Of a stretch of 64,000 bases of DNA, positions 18,983-28,105 are shown in pieces. Each line of letters starts with the position of its first letter. Position 1 is the first letter of the stretch. The DNA comes from Gordonia hankookensis (lineage in GTDB: Bacteria; Actinomycetota; Actinomycetes; Mycobacteriales; Mycobacteriaceae). Position numbers and translations under genes: made by a program. The notes under the pieces are model-generated. The model searched no databases. It worked only from the letters and a program-made list of their open reading frames with translations, and was not told the origin of the DNA. The DNA lies in NCBI RefSeq assembly GCF_014673215.1, contig NZ_JACWMS010000003.1, positions 62,001 to 126,000 of the forward strand. Reading direction: 5' to 3'.

Positions 18983-20305
18983 ATGGCGTCCGTGAGCAAG
19001 GTGTTTGTGGCCAGGTTGGTGGGCTTGGCCGTGCTCGGACCCGACGGGGAGTCGATCGGTCGGGTCCGTGACGTGGTGGTCGCGATCCGCATGACGGGCC
19101 AGCAGCCGCGTGTCCTCGGTCTGGCCGTGGAACTCACCACCCGCCGCCGGATCTTTGTCCCCATGCTGCGCGTGACCGCGATCGAGCCCCAGGCCGTGAC
19201 CCTCAACACCGGCACCGTGAGTCTGCGTCGGCTGCATCTGCGGCCCGGCGAGGCGCTCGCGATCGGCCAGATCCTGGATTCCCGCGTGCGCGTGGATGAT
19301 CCCGATCTGACCGACCTGGCCGGGGTGGATGTGAACGTGGTCGACCTCGGTATCGAGCGAACCCGTACCCGGGACTGGGTGGTGTCGCGGGTCGCCGTCC
19401 GGCCCGGGCGCAAGGGATTCCGCCGCCGCAGCGTGACGAACGTCGTCGAGTGGCATCACGTCCACGGACTCACCCAGACGGAGCTGAACCTGCCGGGTCA
19501 GGGTGTCGCACAGGCGCTCATGCAGTTCGAGGGCATGCGAGCGGCCGACGTCGCCAACGCACTGCGCGAACTCCCCGCCAAGCGACGCGACGAGATCGCC
19601 GCCGCACTCGACGACGAGCGTCTCGCCGACGTCCTCCAGGAGCTGCCACCCGACGACCAGACCGACCTGCTCGCCCACCTCGAACTCGGCCGGGCGGTGG
19701 ACGTGCTCGAGGCGATGGACCCCGACGACGCCGCCGACCTGCTCGGCGAACTCCCCGACGCGGAGGCCGAGTCGTTGCTCGAACGCATGGACCCCGAAGA
19801 GTCCGAACCGGTGCGGCGTCTGCTGACCCACTCCCCCGACACCGCAGGCGGTCTGATGACCTCCGAGCCGATCATCGTCACCGCATCGACCACTGTCGCC
19901 GAAACACTTGCGCGCGTGCGCAACCCAGACGTGACACCGGCGGCTGCGAGCCTCGTGTTCGTGGTGCGGCCCCCGACCGCGACACCGACCGGCAAGTATC
20001 TCGGCTGCGCCCATCTGCAAGCGCTGCTGCGGGAACCGCCCGCCAACATCGTCGGCGGCATCCTCGACAGCGATCTCGCACACATGCGGCCCGAGGACTC
20101 GCTGGAGGCCGTCACGCGGTACTTCGCGACCTACAACCTGGTCTGCGGTCCGGTGGTCGACGAGGAGGGGCACCTGTTGGGCGCGGTCAGCGTCGACGAC
20201 CTCCTCGACCAGCTCCTGCCCCGGGACTGGCGTGAGACCGAACCGGAGGACACCGGGCCGATCGGCGATCTGTCCGGCATCAAGCCCGCAGGAGCGGGTG
20301 CGTGA
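18983..20305 (+). CDS. MgtE-N/CBS-domain protein with PRC-barrel start, no membrane domain
   Basis: 440 aa, apparently soluble. The first 150 residues form two PRC-barrel-like units (VGLAVLGPDGESIGRVRDV). An MgtE N-terminal superhelix follows (repeats such as ELPAKRRDEI, ELPPDDQTD, AMDPDDAADLLGEL, about residues 190-290), then a CBS pair containing the MTSEPIIV segment. MgtE transporters have this cytosolic Mg2+ sensor plus five membrane helices; here the helices are absent. It matches Rv1232c. The ATG at 18983 sits behind a -10 box. The stop overlaps the start of the DUF1003 membrane gene (GTGA), so the two products may form a sensor-membrane pair. Confidence 0.85.
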   Translation: MASVSKVFVARLVGLAVLGPDGESIGRVRDVVVAIRMTGQQPRVLGLAVELTTRRRIFVPMLRVTAIEPQAVTLNTGTVSLRRLHLRPGEALAIGQILDSRVRVDDPDLTDLAGVDVNVVDLGIERTRTRDWVVSRVAVRPGRKGFRRRSVTNVVEWHHVHGLTQTELNLPGQGVAQALMQFEGMRAADVANALRELPAKRRDEIAAALDDERLADVLQELPPDDQTDLLAHLELGRAVDVLEAMDPDDAADLLGELPDAEAESLLERMDPEESEPVRRLLTHSPDTAGGLMTSEPIIVTASTTVAETLARVRNPDVTPAAASLVFVVRPPTATPTGKYLGCAHLQALLREPPANIVGGILDSDLAHMRPEDSLEAVTRYFATYNLVCGPVVDEEGHLLGAVSVDDLLDQLLPRDWRETEPEDTGPIGDLSGIKPAGAGA

Positions 20306-20865
20306 GCACCGACCAACCCGGCCGTCGCCTCGACACGCCCCGGCAGAACCGGCGGCTGTCGTTCAACCTCGATTCCGACGTCATCGGTGTCTACGCCGAA
20401 CGCATCGCACGCTTCCTCGGAACCGGACGTTACCTCGCCATCCAGACCGTCATCGTGATCGTCTGGGTGGCATTGAACCTGGTCGCAGTGTCGTGGCGGT
20501 GGGACCCGTATCCGTTCATCCTGCTCAATCTCGCGTTCTCCACCCAGGCGGCCTACGCCGCACCCCTGATCCTGCTCGCACAGAATCGACAGGAGAACCG
20601 CGACAAGGTCGCCCTCGACGAGGATCGAATCCGGTCCGCGCAGACCAAGGCGGACACCGAATTCCTGGCCCGCGAACTCGCCGCGGTGCGCCTCGCGGTC
20701 GGCGACACGGTGACCCGCGACTATCTCCGCAAGGAGCTCGACGACTTCCTCGACGAACTCACCGAACGCCTCGGCAACGGTCCGCGCGACCTCTCGACAC
20801 CCGATGACGGCGGGGACGACTCCCGACGCGGCAGGGGCGGCGGCGACTCCGCGACTCCGCGGTGA
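20302..20865 (+). CDS. DUF1003 membrane protein
   Basis: 187 aa. Two membrane helices (about residues 45-90) enclose the family motif FILLNLAFSTQAAYAAPLI, then LLAQNRQ and a charged helical tail of about 80 residues with coiled-coil character. Function unknown. GTG 20302 overlaps the upstream stop by 4 bp, so it is translationally coupled to the MgtE-like gene. Confidence 0.88.
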   Translation: MSTDQPGRRLDTPRQNRRLSFNLDSDVIGVYAERIARFLGTGRYLAIQTVIVIVWVALNLVAVSWRWDPYPFILLNLAFSTQAAYAAPLILLAQNRQENRDKVALDEDRIRSAQTKADTEFLARELAAVRLAVGDTVTRDYLRKELDDFLDELTERLGNGPRDLSTPDDGGDDSRRGRGGGDSATPR

Positions 20866-21188
20866 CCTGGGGCCGACGCGGTCGGCCACACTTCATATGG
20901 GTCGGCGAGCGCCGCGGACCACAACATGTGGGTTCACCAAACGATCAGATGCATGTAGTGAAGAATTGTCGGGTTCCTGTACTGGGGCATTAGACCCATA
21001 TGTATGGTGGGTCACACGTCGGACGCCCGGGGAGCTCAGACACGGCGGGTCCGGCAATCCGCAAGATCCTCAGGGGCGGGCATGCACGTGTGTGAGAGCA
21101 ACGGAGTCAGTGTGGACAGGCAGTCGGCAACGGTCGCAGGACTGGTCTCAGCACCGGTCATCGCCGGGCCACGGGCGAGGAGAGCCCG
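20866..21188 (+). promoter_or_regulatory. 323-bp non-coding leader of the transglycosylase gene with competing hairpins
   Basis: No gene fits here. CATATGGGTC (20894-20903) and GACCCATATG (20993-21002) form a perfect 10-bp inverted repeat 89 bp apart. GACCCA in the right arm can instead pair with TGGGTC at 21008-21013 across a 9-nt loop, so the two stems exclude each other. A possible promoter, TTGTCG (20967-20972), 17 bp, TTAGAC (20990-20995), overlaps the right arm. A smaller palindrome, CCACA-ACA-TGTGG, lies near 20919-20931. I do not recognise a known riboswitch class. Confidence 0.45.
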
Positions 21189-22349
21189 GTGAGTCCCGCC
21201 GTGTTCCGTCGCGCCCACGGTCCGCGGCGGTCCCACCTGCCGCGACGCGCACTGGCCGTCGGGACCGGCGGCATCCTGGTGGGAGCGATGCTGCTCGCGG
21301 CCGCGACGTCCAGCGCCTCGGGGGGCACCGTCTCCTCCGCCGTCGCCGAGGACGCGGCCTCGGTACCGTCGTCGGCGGTCGAGATCGCCCCCGGTGGCCC
21401 GGTGACGTTGCTCGGATTCGCACCGCCGCCCAAACGCGTCGAACCCGAAGCCGCCGTGCTGCCCCAGTTCCGGATCACCGGGTCTCTGCCGACCGGCCCC
21501 TTGGGAATCCCGGGGGTGGTGCTCCAGGCCTACAAGCTGGCGGCCAACCGCGTCGCGTCGGACACCCCGCAGTGCAAGCTGCCGTGGTTCCTGCTGGCCG
21601 GGATCGGGCGCATCGAGTCCAATCACGCGTCGAACGGCTCCGTCGACGCATACGGCACCACCATCAACCCGATCGCCGGACCGGTGCTCAACGGCACGCT
21701 GGCCGGAAACGCCGTGATCCGCGACACCGACGGCGGCCGGATCGACGGCGACTCCTCGCACGACCGCGCAATGGGACCCATGCAGTTCATCCCGAGCACC
21801 TGGGCCGCCTGGGGGACCGACGCGAACGGCGACGGTAAGGCCGACCCGAACAACGTCTTCGACGCCACCTATTCGGCAGGCCGCTACCTGTGTTCCGGGG
21901 TAACCGACATCATGGCCGCCAAGAACAAGGTCGCGGCGGTGATGCGCTACAACCACTCGATGGAGTACGCGGCGAATGTGTTGAGCTGGGCCGCCGCCTA
22001 TGCGACCGGTGTGATGCCGACGAACCCGATCCCCGAGCCCAAGCGCAAGCCGAGCAAGTCGTCGACGAGCAAGCCGTCGAAACCCGCCAAGCCCGGCGAG
22101 AGTTCGTCGTCTCCCTCGACCTCCGAGAGCACGACGACGACACCGCCACCGCCTGCCCTGCCGACCTGCATCGGAGCACTCTGCCTACCGCCCGATCTGG
22201 TCCCGACGCAACTGCTGCCGCCGCCGAAGCCCCTTCCCAAGCAGACGGCCCCGAAGAAGAAGCCGCCGGTCTCCGGATCGCCGCAACGTGGCCCGAACGC
22301 CCGCACGGGCGGCCCCACCACCACCACGCCACCGCCCGCGGCACGCTGA
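21189..22349 (+). CDS. Secreted lytic transglycosylase (SLT/MltB-type)
   Basis: 386 aa, exported peptidoglycan-cleaving enzyme. A twin-basic start (RRAHGPRRSHLPRR) and a hydrophobic core near residues 25-45 form a signal or anchor. The catalytic domain is clear: LLAGIGRIESNHA with the catalytic glutamate, GPMQFIPSTW, and FDATYSAGRYLC. The last 120 residues are a Lys/Ser then Pro/Thr-rich wall-spanning tail. GTG 21189 follows GAGGAG 6 nt upstream. It matches Rv1230c in position. Confidence 0.92.
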   Translation: MSPAVFRRAHGPRRSHLPRRALAVGTGGILVGAMLLAAATSSASGGTVSSAVAEDAASVPSSAVEIAPGGPVTLLGFAPPPKRVEPEAAVLPQFRITGSLPTGPLGIPGVVLQAYKLAANRVASDTPQCKLPWFLLAGIGRIESNHASNGSVDAYGTTINPIAGPVLNGTLAGNAVIRDTDGGRIDGDSSHDRAMGPMQFIPSTWAAWGTDANGDGKADPNNVFDATYSAGRYLCSGVTDIMAAKNKVAAVMRYNHSMEYAANVLSWAAAYATGVMPTNPIPEPKRKPSKSSTSKPSKPAKPGESSSSPSTSESTTTTPPPPALPTCIGALCLPPDLVPTQLLPPPKPLPKQTAPKKKPPVSGSPQRGPNARTGGPTTTTPPPAAR

Positions 22350-22398
22350 CTCGGCCGGTGACCTCGAGGAGCCCCGCGGGGAGTCGTGGTCTCCCGTG

Positions 22399-22421
22399 CG
22401 TCCGGCACTGTGCGCCGGACG
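22399..22421. terminator. Hairpin just before the mrp promoter
   Basis: CGTCCGGC and GCCGGACG (8 bp, perfect) around a 7-nt loop. It lies 50 bp after the transglycosylase stop and directly abuts the mrp -10 box. It may terminate the upstream transcript, or act as an operator over the mrp promoter. Confidence 0.45.
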
Positions 22422-22423
22422 GT

Positions 22424-22429
22424 TAAACT
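22424..22429 (+). promoter_or_regulatory. -10 box (TAAACT) of mrp
   Basis: TAAACT ends 8 nt before ATG 22437, with no Shine-Dalgarno sequence: leaderless start likely. Confidence 0.45.
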
Positions 22430-22436
22430 GGCGCTG

Positions 22437-23582
22437 ATGACTACCGGAGTTGTACCCACCGAATCCGCGGTTCGCGCTGCCCTGAGCAAGGTCAACGATC
22501 CCGAGATCGGCAAACCCATCACCGACCTGGGGATGGTCAAGTCGATCGACGTCAACGACGACGCCAGCGTGGACGTCGTCATCTACCTGACCACGTCGGG
22601 TTGTCCCATGCGTACCGAGATCTCCGGCCGGGTGGAGAACGCCGCTGCCGATGTGCCCGGCGTCGGCGCTGTCCGGGTGGAGCTCGACGTGATGGACGAC
22701 GAGCAACGGACCGAACTGCGCAAGAAACTGCGGGGCGACAAGGCCGACCCCGTGATCCCGTTCGCCCAGCCCGGCTCACTGACCCGCGTCTACGCGGTCG
22801 CGTCCGGCAAGGGCGGCGTCGGCAAGTCGAGTGTCACCGTGAACCTCGCAACCGCGCTGGCCGAGCGCGGGCTCACCGTCGGTGTCCTCGATGCCGACAT
22901 CTACGGACATTCGGTGCCGCGAATGCTCGGCAGCGACGCCAAGCCCACCCAGGTCGAACGGATGATCATGCCGCCGATGAGCCACGGCGTGAAGTTCATC
23001 TCGATCGGGCAGTTCACCGATGGGAACACACCGGTCACCTGGCGCGGACCCATGTTGCACCGAGCCCTCCAGCAGTTCCTCGCCGATGTCTACTGGGGCG
23101 ATCTCGACGTGCTGCTGCTCGACCTGCCGCCCGGGACCGGGGATGTGGCGATCTCCATCGCCCAGCTCATCCCCGGCGCCGAGATCCTCGTCGTCACCAC
23201 GCCGCAGCAGGCGGCCGCCGAGGTCGCCGAGCGAGCCGGCGCGATCGCACTGCAGACACGTCAGAAGATCCTCGGCGTCGTCGAGAACATGTCGTGGATG
23301 GAGCTCCCGGACGGATCACGGATGGAACCGTTCGGTTCCGGCGGCGGCGAGAAGGTCGCCGAGCGACTGACCAAGGCGGTCGGCGCGCCCGTGGAACTCC
23401 TCGGTCAGGTCCCCTTGGAGACGTCTTTGCGGGAAGGCGGCGACAACGGCGTGCCGGTGGTCACCTCCGCACCTGATTCGGCGTCCGGATCCGCGCTGCG
23501 GGCAATCGCCGACAAATTGGCCGTACGGCGGCGCGGGCTGGCCGGGATGAGCCTGGGGATCGACACCACCCGGCACGAGTGA
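22437..23582 (+). CDS. mrp: Mrp/ApbC family iron-sulfur cluster carrier ATPase
   Basis: 381 aa, cytosolic, delivers Fe-S clusters to apo-proteins. An N-terminal MIP18-type domain (residues 1-100, with SGCPMRTEI) precedes the P-loop ATPase. The deviant Walker A is GKGGVGKSS (about 125-133), and switch regions are DADIYGHSVPRML and DLPPGTGD. The CxxC typical of Mrp/Nbp35 proteins is absent: the corresponding stretch reads MSWMELPDGSRM. I recall the same absence in the mycobacterial Mrp. The start is fixed by the -10 box 8 nt upstream. It is convergent with tatB. Confidence 0.93.
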   Translation: MTTGVVPTESAVRAALSKVNDPEIGKPITDLGMVKSIDVNDDASVDVVIYLTTSGCPMRTEISGRVENAAADVPGVGAVRVELDVMDDEQRTELRKKLRGDKADPVIPFAQPGSLTRVYAVASGKGGVGKSSVTVNLATALAERGLTVGVLDADIYGHSVPRMLGSDAKPTQVERMIMPPMSHGVKFISIGQFTDGNTPVTWRGPMLHRALQQFLADVYWGDLDVLLLDLPPGTGDVAISIAQLIPGAEILVVTTPQQAAAEVAERAGAIALQTRQKILGVVENMSWMELPDGSRMEPFGSGGGEKVAERLTKAVGAPVELLGQVPLETSLREGGDNGVPVVTSAPDSASGSALRAIADKLAVRRRGLAGMSLGIDTTRHE

Positions 23583-23610
23583 CACGCGCTCGGCGGTGAC
23601 CGGATCGATC

Positions 23611-24063
23611 CTAGGTGGCGTCCCAGTCGCCGACCGACGGTGACCGGGAACCCGTGGTCGGACCTTGCGCGGTCGGCTTCGCCGGATCGACGGCGGGCGG
23701 ATTCGGCATCGGCGCCGACACCGGCTTGATGTCCGGGGAATCGGTGGTGTCGCGGTCCACGGTGGTCGGGCCGAGACCGAGTTTGAACACGGAGTCGTCG
23801 CCGTCGAGCAGATGTTTCGTGACCAGCGCGCGCGGCGTCATCCCGCGCAGCTCGTTGAGTTCGGAGAGAGGTTTGCGGAGTTCGTCGAACTCCGGGCCCA
23901 GTTCGTCCTTGAGCTGATCGGTCGCGCCGGTCGCGTAGTCGCGCACCTGACGGATGGACTTCATGGTCCATGAGACCGCACCGGGAAGTCGGTCGGGTCC
24001 CAGGATGATCAGACCCGCGGCCAACAGGACGAGGATCTCACCCCAACCGATACTGCTGAACAT
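23611..24063 (-). CDS. tatB: Twin-arginine translocase subunit TatB
   Basis: 150 aa. A single N-terminal membrane helix (residues 6-24) follows MFSSIGWGE and ends in GPDRLP, the TatA/B hallmark. An amphipathic helix ([15 protein letters not shown]) comes next, then a coiled cytosolic region and a Pro-rich tail. Length and the glutamate in the helix favour TatB over TatA. It is the last gene of the sigE-rseA-htrA-tatB order known in mycobacteria, 33 bp behind htrA. Confidence 0.92.
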   Translation of the reverse strand: MFSSIGWGEILVLLAAGLIILGPDRLPGAVSWTMKSIRQVRDYATGATDQLKDELGPEFDELRKPLSELNELRGMTPRALVTKHLLDGDDSVFKLGLGPTTVDRDTTDSPDIKPVSAPMPNPPAVDPAKPTAQGPTTGSRSPSVGDWDAT

Positions 24064-24096
24064 CCGTCACCCCATCTGCTCCAGCCCGGTCTGCGA

Positions 24097-25674
24097 TCAG
24101 TCGCTGGCCGGCGTGATCGTGCCATTGAACGTCCGGCCGTCGCGCCAGTAGCTGAACGGGACCTTCTGACCGATCTTCGCCGTCCGTACCGCGACCGTCA
24201 ATTCGTCGGCGCTCTCGATGGTACGGCCGTTGAACGAGGTGATCACGTCGTTCTCGCGCACCCCGGCCTGGTCTGCCGGACCACCGGCGACCACATTGCG
24301 GACCTGTGCGCCCAGCACCCGGTCGTTGCGGACCGAACTCGCGTTGACCCCGATCTGTGGGTGATCGACCGAGCCCTGACGGATGAGTGTCTGGGCGATC
24401 GGCACGACCTGATCGATCGGGATCGCGAATCCCAGGCCGATCGAACCGCCCCCCGGAACGAGTCCCGCGGTGTTGATGCCGACCACCTCGGCCTTGTCGC
24501 TGACCAGCGGCCCACCCGAGTTGCCGGGGTTGATCGCCGCATCGGTCTGGATCGCGTCGATCACCGCGTCGGTGTCGGATTCGGCGTCCGGCCGCAACGG
24601 CACCGGCCGGTGCAGGGCGCTGACGATGCCACTGGTGACGGTCCGGTCCAGGCCGAGCGGCGACCCGAAGGCGACGACCTCCTCACCGATCTGGAGATCG
24701 TCGGAGTTGCCGAGCTTGGAGACGGTGAGGTTGTCGACGTTGTCGACCTTGACGACCGCGAGGTCGGTCTTCGTGTCGCGACCGACGATCCGCGCCGGCA
24801 CCCGCTTGCGATCGAAGAAGACGGCCTCGAGCTTGGCATTGCGGTCGTTCGCCGCCATCGCGATGACATGGTTGTTGGTGACGATGTAACCGCTCTTATC
24901 GATGATGAAGCCCGACCCGGTGCCCACTGCGCTGCTGGTCCGCACATCGAGTGCGACCACCGATTTCTCCACCGCGCGAGCCACATTGGCGACCGGGGAA
25001 CGAGGAGCGGCGCCGTTGTCGGCATCGTCCGTGGACAGCTGGACCGAATCGGAGTTGAGCGGCGAGACCACCTCGGCGGTCCAGCGGCCGATCAGCCCGC
25101 CGACGAGTCCGACCACCACCGCGAGCACGGCGAGCGTCGCCAGCGCGTGCCAACTGATCCGCTTTCCGAACAAGACGTCCTGGATGCCCAGCTTGGGGCC
25201 CGGATCGGTGGGCTCGGGAGCGGTCGGGACGCCGAGGGCCGGCCGGTCCAGACCGGCCACGCTCTCCGGGTCGCGCCAGGGGTCGGCCGGCGCAGGTGGT
25301 GCGTCGGGTTGACCGTAGGTGGCCAACGGGTCCCGCTGAAGGGTGTCGGTCACGCCCTCCGGGCGTCCGAACGCCTCGGCGAGCACAGGGTCCGGCGGGG
25401 CGATCTGCGGATCCGGGGTGTCGGTGGTGTCCTCGGACTGTGCGAAGGATCCCTGCACACCGGCCGGGCGTCCGAACACCGCGGCGGTCTGTGGGGACAC
25501 GGCGCCGTGCCGTGACCTGCCGTCGGTGCCGTGGCCCGCCGTCGTCTCCGCGGCTGACTCCTCCGAACCGGCTACGCCGGAACGGACGTCGTCGGGGCCC
25601 GCGCTGTCCGGACCCGCTGTCTCCCCGGCGGACTCGGTCGACCCGTCGAGCTCGCTTTCCCCTCTGGTGTCCAC
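24097..25674 (-). CDS. htrA: HtrA/DegP-like membrane serine protease with PDZ domain
   Basis: 525 aa. A 170-residue acidic, Pro/Ser-rich cytosolic segment contains two copies of FGRPxGV (near residues 67 and 102). One membrane helix follows (about 177-197), then an extracytoplasmic trypsin-like domain with H269, D304 and S386 (GNSGGPL), and a PDZ domain (about 425-510, RENDVITSFNGR). It degrades misfolded envelope proteins. By analogy with M. tuberculosis Rv1223, it belongs to the SigE envelope-stress regulon. It starts 3 bp from the rseA stop, so the genes form one transcript. Confidence 0.95.
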   Translation of the reverse strand: MDTRGESELDGSTESAGETAGPDSAGPDDVRSGVAGSEESAAETTAGHGTDGRSRHGAVSPQTAAVFGRPAGVQGSFAQSEDTTDTPDPQIAPPDPVLAEAFGRPEGVTDTLQRDPLATYGQPDAPPAPADPWRDPESVAGLDRPALGVPTAPEPTDPGPKLGIQDVLFGKRISWHALATLAVLAVVVGLVGGLIGRWTAEVVSPLNSDSVQLSTDDADNGAAPRSPVANVARAVEKSVVALDVRTSSAVGTGSGFIIDKSGYIVTNNHVIAMAANDRNAKLEAVFFDRKRVPARIVGRDTKTDLAVVKVDNVDNLTVSKLGNSDDLQIGEEVVAFGSPLGLDRTVTSGIVSALHRPVPLRPDAESDTDAVIDAIQTDAAINPGNSGGPLVSDKAEVVGINTAGLVPGGGSIGLGFAIPIDQVVPIAQTLIRQGSVDHPQIGVNASSVRNDRVLGAQVRNVVAGGPADQAGVRENDVITSFNGRTIESADELTVAVRTAKIGQKVPFSYWRDGRTFNGTITPASD

Positions 25675-25677
25675 GTG

Positions 25678-26295
25678 TCAGCGGCCTCGCCAGCGGCTCA
25701 TCCGGGCACGGGTGCCCTGGCCGGGTCGTCCACGGCGGTCCGCGGAGGCAGAGGTGGGCATCGGGTCGCGCGGCGCCTCGGTGACCGGGAATCCCGGGGC
25801 GGCCATCGGGCTCGCAGGCCGATCGTGCCGCCACGGGGACAACGGGCTGTGGCGGTCGGTCTGGGCGTCGCCGGAGACGCCGGTGATGTCGATCTCGCGG
25901 GTGGGGATCTGACTGAGCTGACCGAGGAGTCCGGCGGGCAACGACACATCCCCGGCAGACCGCAGTCGAGACCGGGCGGAAACCTGTGCGTCGACGGCCG
26001 ACATGCACTCCGAACACTGCGCGACGTGCTGGGTGGCCCGAAGATGGGCGGTCATCCCCAACTCACCGTCGACGTAGGCGGCAACCGCTTCCGCGGCGAG
26101 ATGTTCGGTCGGGGCGAACCGGCGCCCACCGGGTGTACCCGGAGCGCGGTAGGTGCGATTGGGGGCGAACGAGGCGGTGACGGGCGACCAGGTCGACGGG
26201 TTCCACGCGGATCGACGCCGACGACGGAGATTCGGCATGGGCAGCTGGCTGTCGCCCTGCTGCCCCGAGGTGACTCGACCTCGGTTCATCTCCAT
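25678..26295 (-). CDS. rseA: Zinc-associated anti-sigma factor RseA
   Basis: 205 aa, cytosolic, holds SigE inactive. The anti-sigma domain is AAYVDGELGMTAHLRATQ with the HxxxCxxC site H90, C94, C97. The rest is a Pro/Arg-rich tail, longer than in M. tuberculosis RseA, and the N-terminus carries a run of five arginines. ATG 26295 follows AGAGGTG 8 nt upstream; the longer open frame upstream is not coding in character. The 212 bp between sigE and rseA hold no recognisable gene or hairpin. In mycobacteria RseA is phosphorylated and degraded to release SigE. Confidence 0.9.
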   Translation of the reverse strand: MEMNRGRVTSGQQGDSQLPMPNLRRRRRSAWNPSTWSPVTASFAPNRTYRAPGTPGGRRFAPTEHLAAEAVAAYVDGELGMTAHLRATQHVAQCSECMSAVDAQVSARSRLRSAGDVSLPAGLLGQLSQIPTREIDITGVSGDAQTDRHSPLSPWRHDRPASPMAAPGFPVTEAPRDPMPTSASADRRGRPGQGTRARMSRWRGR

Positions 26296-26507
26296 CTGAC
26301 GTTCACCTCTTCCACCGCTGCGGGCCAGTCCGCCGTCGTGTCCAGTTCGTTCCACGCTACTGCGCTGTCGGCGAGTGTGCCGCCACACCGACCCTCGGGC
26401 GCGGCAACCCACCCTATCCGAAGAGGACAACGGCGACGGACCGACCGTGGTTCCCGGAATCTCGATCCGATTCGGGTGACGGCCGATCGCGCCTGTGGAG
26501 TGGATGG

Positions 26508-27119
26508 TCAGTGCACCGCGCCGATGGCCACCGACCTGCTGCCGGTGTGTCCTCGGGCGGTGAGGTGATCGCGGATCGTCTGACGACCGCGGTGAATGCG
26601 ACTGCGCACGGTGCCGAGTTTGACTCCGAGGGTCGCCGAGATCTCTTCGTAGGACAGGCCCTCGATGTCACACAGGACGACTGCGGCACGGAAGTCCGGC
26701 GGCAGTGCGTCGAGCGCCTCCTGCAGATCTGGGTCGAGATTCGCGTCGTGGAAGATCTGCTCGGGATCAGGGGTGTCCGAGGGCACCCGATCATATTCGT
26801 CGGGCAATGCCTCCATGCGGATCTTGCTCCGGCGCCGGACCATGTCCAGGAACAGATTGGTGGTGATGCGGTGCAGCCACCCCTCGAAGGTGCCGGGCCG
26901 ATAGTTCGACAGCGAACGGAAGACCCGGATGAACGTCTCCTGCGTGAGGTCCTCGGCGTCGTGCTGGTTACCGGACAAGCGGTAGGCCAGGCGATACACA
27001 CGATCCGCGTGCTCGCGCACGAGCTCGTCCCAGGACGGCATCAAGGTCTCGTCGCCGGTGGCATCGAATCCAGCGGTCCCGGTCGGGACGACGTCTGCAG
27101 ACCCCAGGGGATCAGTCAT
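26508..27119 (-). CDS. sigE: ECF RNA polymerase sigma factor SigE
   Basis: 203 aa. Region 2 ([22 protein letters not shown]) closely follows M. tuberculosis SigE, as does region 4 ([20 protein letters not shown]). It directs envelope and heat stress transcription, including rseA, htrA and its own gene. ATG 27119 is chosen because third-position G+C falls sharply upstream of it. In-frame ATGs at 27149 and 27272 would add 10 and 51 residues; M. tuberculosis SigE is reported to use several starts, so longer forms are possible. Divergent from the O-methyltransferase. Confidence 0.92.
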   Translation of the reverse strand: MTDPLGSADVVPTGTAGFDATGDETLMPSWDELVREHADRVYRLAYRLSGNQHDAEDLTQETFIRVFRSLSNYRPGTFEGWLHRITTNLFLDMVRRRSKIRMEALPDEYDRVPSDTPDPEQIFHDANLDPDLQEALDALPPDFRAAVVLCDIEGLSYEEISATLGVKLGTVRSRIHRGRQTIRDHLTARGHTGSRSVAIGAVH

Positions 27120-27179
27120 GTTTGGTGGCCAGTTCCCTTCCCCGGACATCACGTCGGATGACGGATGTTCACGATGGTA

Positions 27180-27205
27180 AACCACGTCTGCCTGCGATCT
27201 ATTCC
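27180..27205 (-). promoter_or_regulatory. Possible ECF-type (autoregulated) promoter of sigE
   Basis: On the minus strand GGAAT (27205-27201), 18 bp, then GTT (27182-27180). This resembles the GGAAC-N16-18-GTT pattern used by SigE/SigH. It would give a leader of about 50 nt before ATG 27119. Confidence 0.35.
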
Positions 27206-27297
27206 TCGGTCCGAACCTCGGCGGATCGTCGGCTGCGAGCGCATCGGATGCGCTAGTAGAACCCTCTCCCATCGTGGTGTGGTCGCCGTATGAGAGT

Positions 27298-27314
27298 GCT
27301 GAGGTTTCGCTGAG
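27298..27314 (-). promoter_or_regulatory. Direct repeat CTCAGC-N5-CTCAGC upstream of sigE
   Basis: Read on the minus strand, CTCAGC occurs twice with an 11-bp period, one helical turn. This is the layout of OmpR-family response-regulator sites; in mycobacteria MprA controls sigE from upstream direct repeats. The remaining 304-bp gap between sigE and the O-methyltransferase shows only the -10 boxes listed. Confidence 0.35.
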
Positions 27315-27411
27315 GAAGTGGACGGCGGGTTCGGCGGCCGTCAGAAAAACCTCTGACCTCCGACTTCGGGCGAGGTTGGCGCGCCGCCGACGCAATCGTG
27401 ACGACGCGACA

Positions 27412-27417
27412 TAACCT
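27412..27417 (+). promoter_or_regulatory. -10 box (TAACCT) of the O-methyltransferase gene
   Basis: TAACCT ends 7 nt before GTG 27424; leaderless start likely. Confidence 0.4.
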
Positions 27418-27423
27418 CAGGGG

Positions 27424-28092
27424 GTGACCGATTCATCTGGGGGCTCCGAACCGGCGGGCTCGGTGTCCACGAGCGCCCTCATCGACTACGCGGAATCGGC
27501 GATCGTCGAGGACGACGCCCTGGCGTCGGCCCGCACCCGCGCCGACGAACTCGGCGCATCCGCGGTCGCGCCCGCCGTCGGTGCATTGCTGGCGTTGCTG
27601 GCCCGCTCCTGTGACGCCCACGCCGTCGTCGAGATCGGCACCGGCGCCGGTGTCAGCGGTCTCTGGCTGCTCAACGGCATGGCCGCCGACGGCGTGCTCA
27701 CCACCATCGATCCCGAACCCGAACATCATCGCGCCGCACGGCAGTCGTTCGCGGGGGCCGACATCGTGCCGGGGCGGACCCGCCTGATCAACGGCACCCC
27801 GACCGAGGTGTTGCCCCGGCTCGCCGACGAGTCCTACGACCTGGTGTTCGTCGACGGTCCGCTCATCGATCACCCGCGCCATGTCGTGGAGGCCGTGCGG
27901 ATCCTGCGCCCGGGCGGCGTGGTGGTGGTCCACAACGCCACCGCCGACGGCGCGGTCGCCGACCCGACGCGCACCGACCCACCCGCCGCGGCCGCACGGG
28001 AGGCGGCGATGCTGATCGCCGACGACGAGCGGCTGATGCCGGTGGTGATCCCGCTGGGCGCGGGCGTTCTCGCGGCCGCCAAGGCCCGCTGA
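27424..28092 (+). CDS. SAM-dependent O-methyltransferase, Rv1220c-like
   Basis: 222 aa. The class I SAM motif I is [16 protein letters not shown] (near residue 72), followed by [11 protein letters not shown] and DLVFVDGP, the catechol-O-methyltransferase-like family. It is divergent from sigE exactly as Rv1220c is in M. tuberculosis. The substrate is unknown. The start is supported by a -10 box 7 nt upstream. Confidence 0.88.
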   Translation: MTDSSGGSEPAGSVSTSALIDYAESAIVEDDALASARTRADELGASAVAPAVGALLALLARSCDAHAVVEIGTGAGVSGLWLLNGMAADGVLTTIDPEPEHHRAARQSFAGADIVPGRTRLINGTPTEVLPRLADESYDLVFVDGPLIDHPRHVVEAVRILRPGGVVVVHNATADGAVADPTRTDPPAAAAREAAMLIADDERLMPVVIPLGAGVLAAAKAR

Positions 28093-28105
28093 GCCGCTCC
28101 CCCGT

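Noticed and set aside
20866..21188. c-di-AMP (ydaO) riboswitch before the wall hydrolase
   Set aside because: The conserved core segments of that class are not visible.
27120..27272. Longer SigE starting at 27149 or 27272
   Set aside because: Third-position G+C over this stretch is far below that of the gene body, so the shorter start is preferred.
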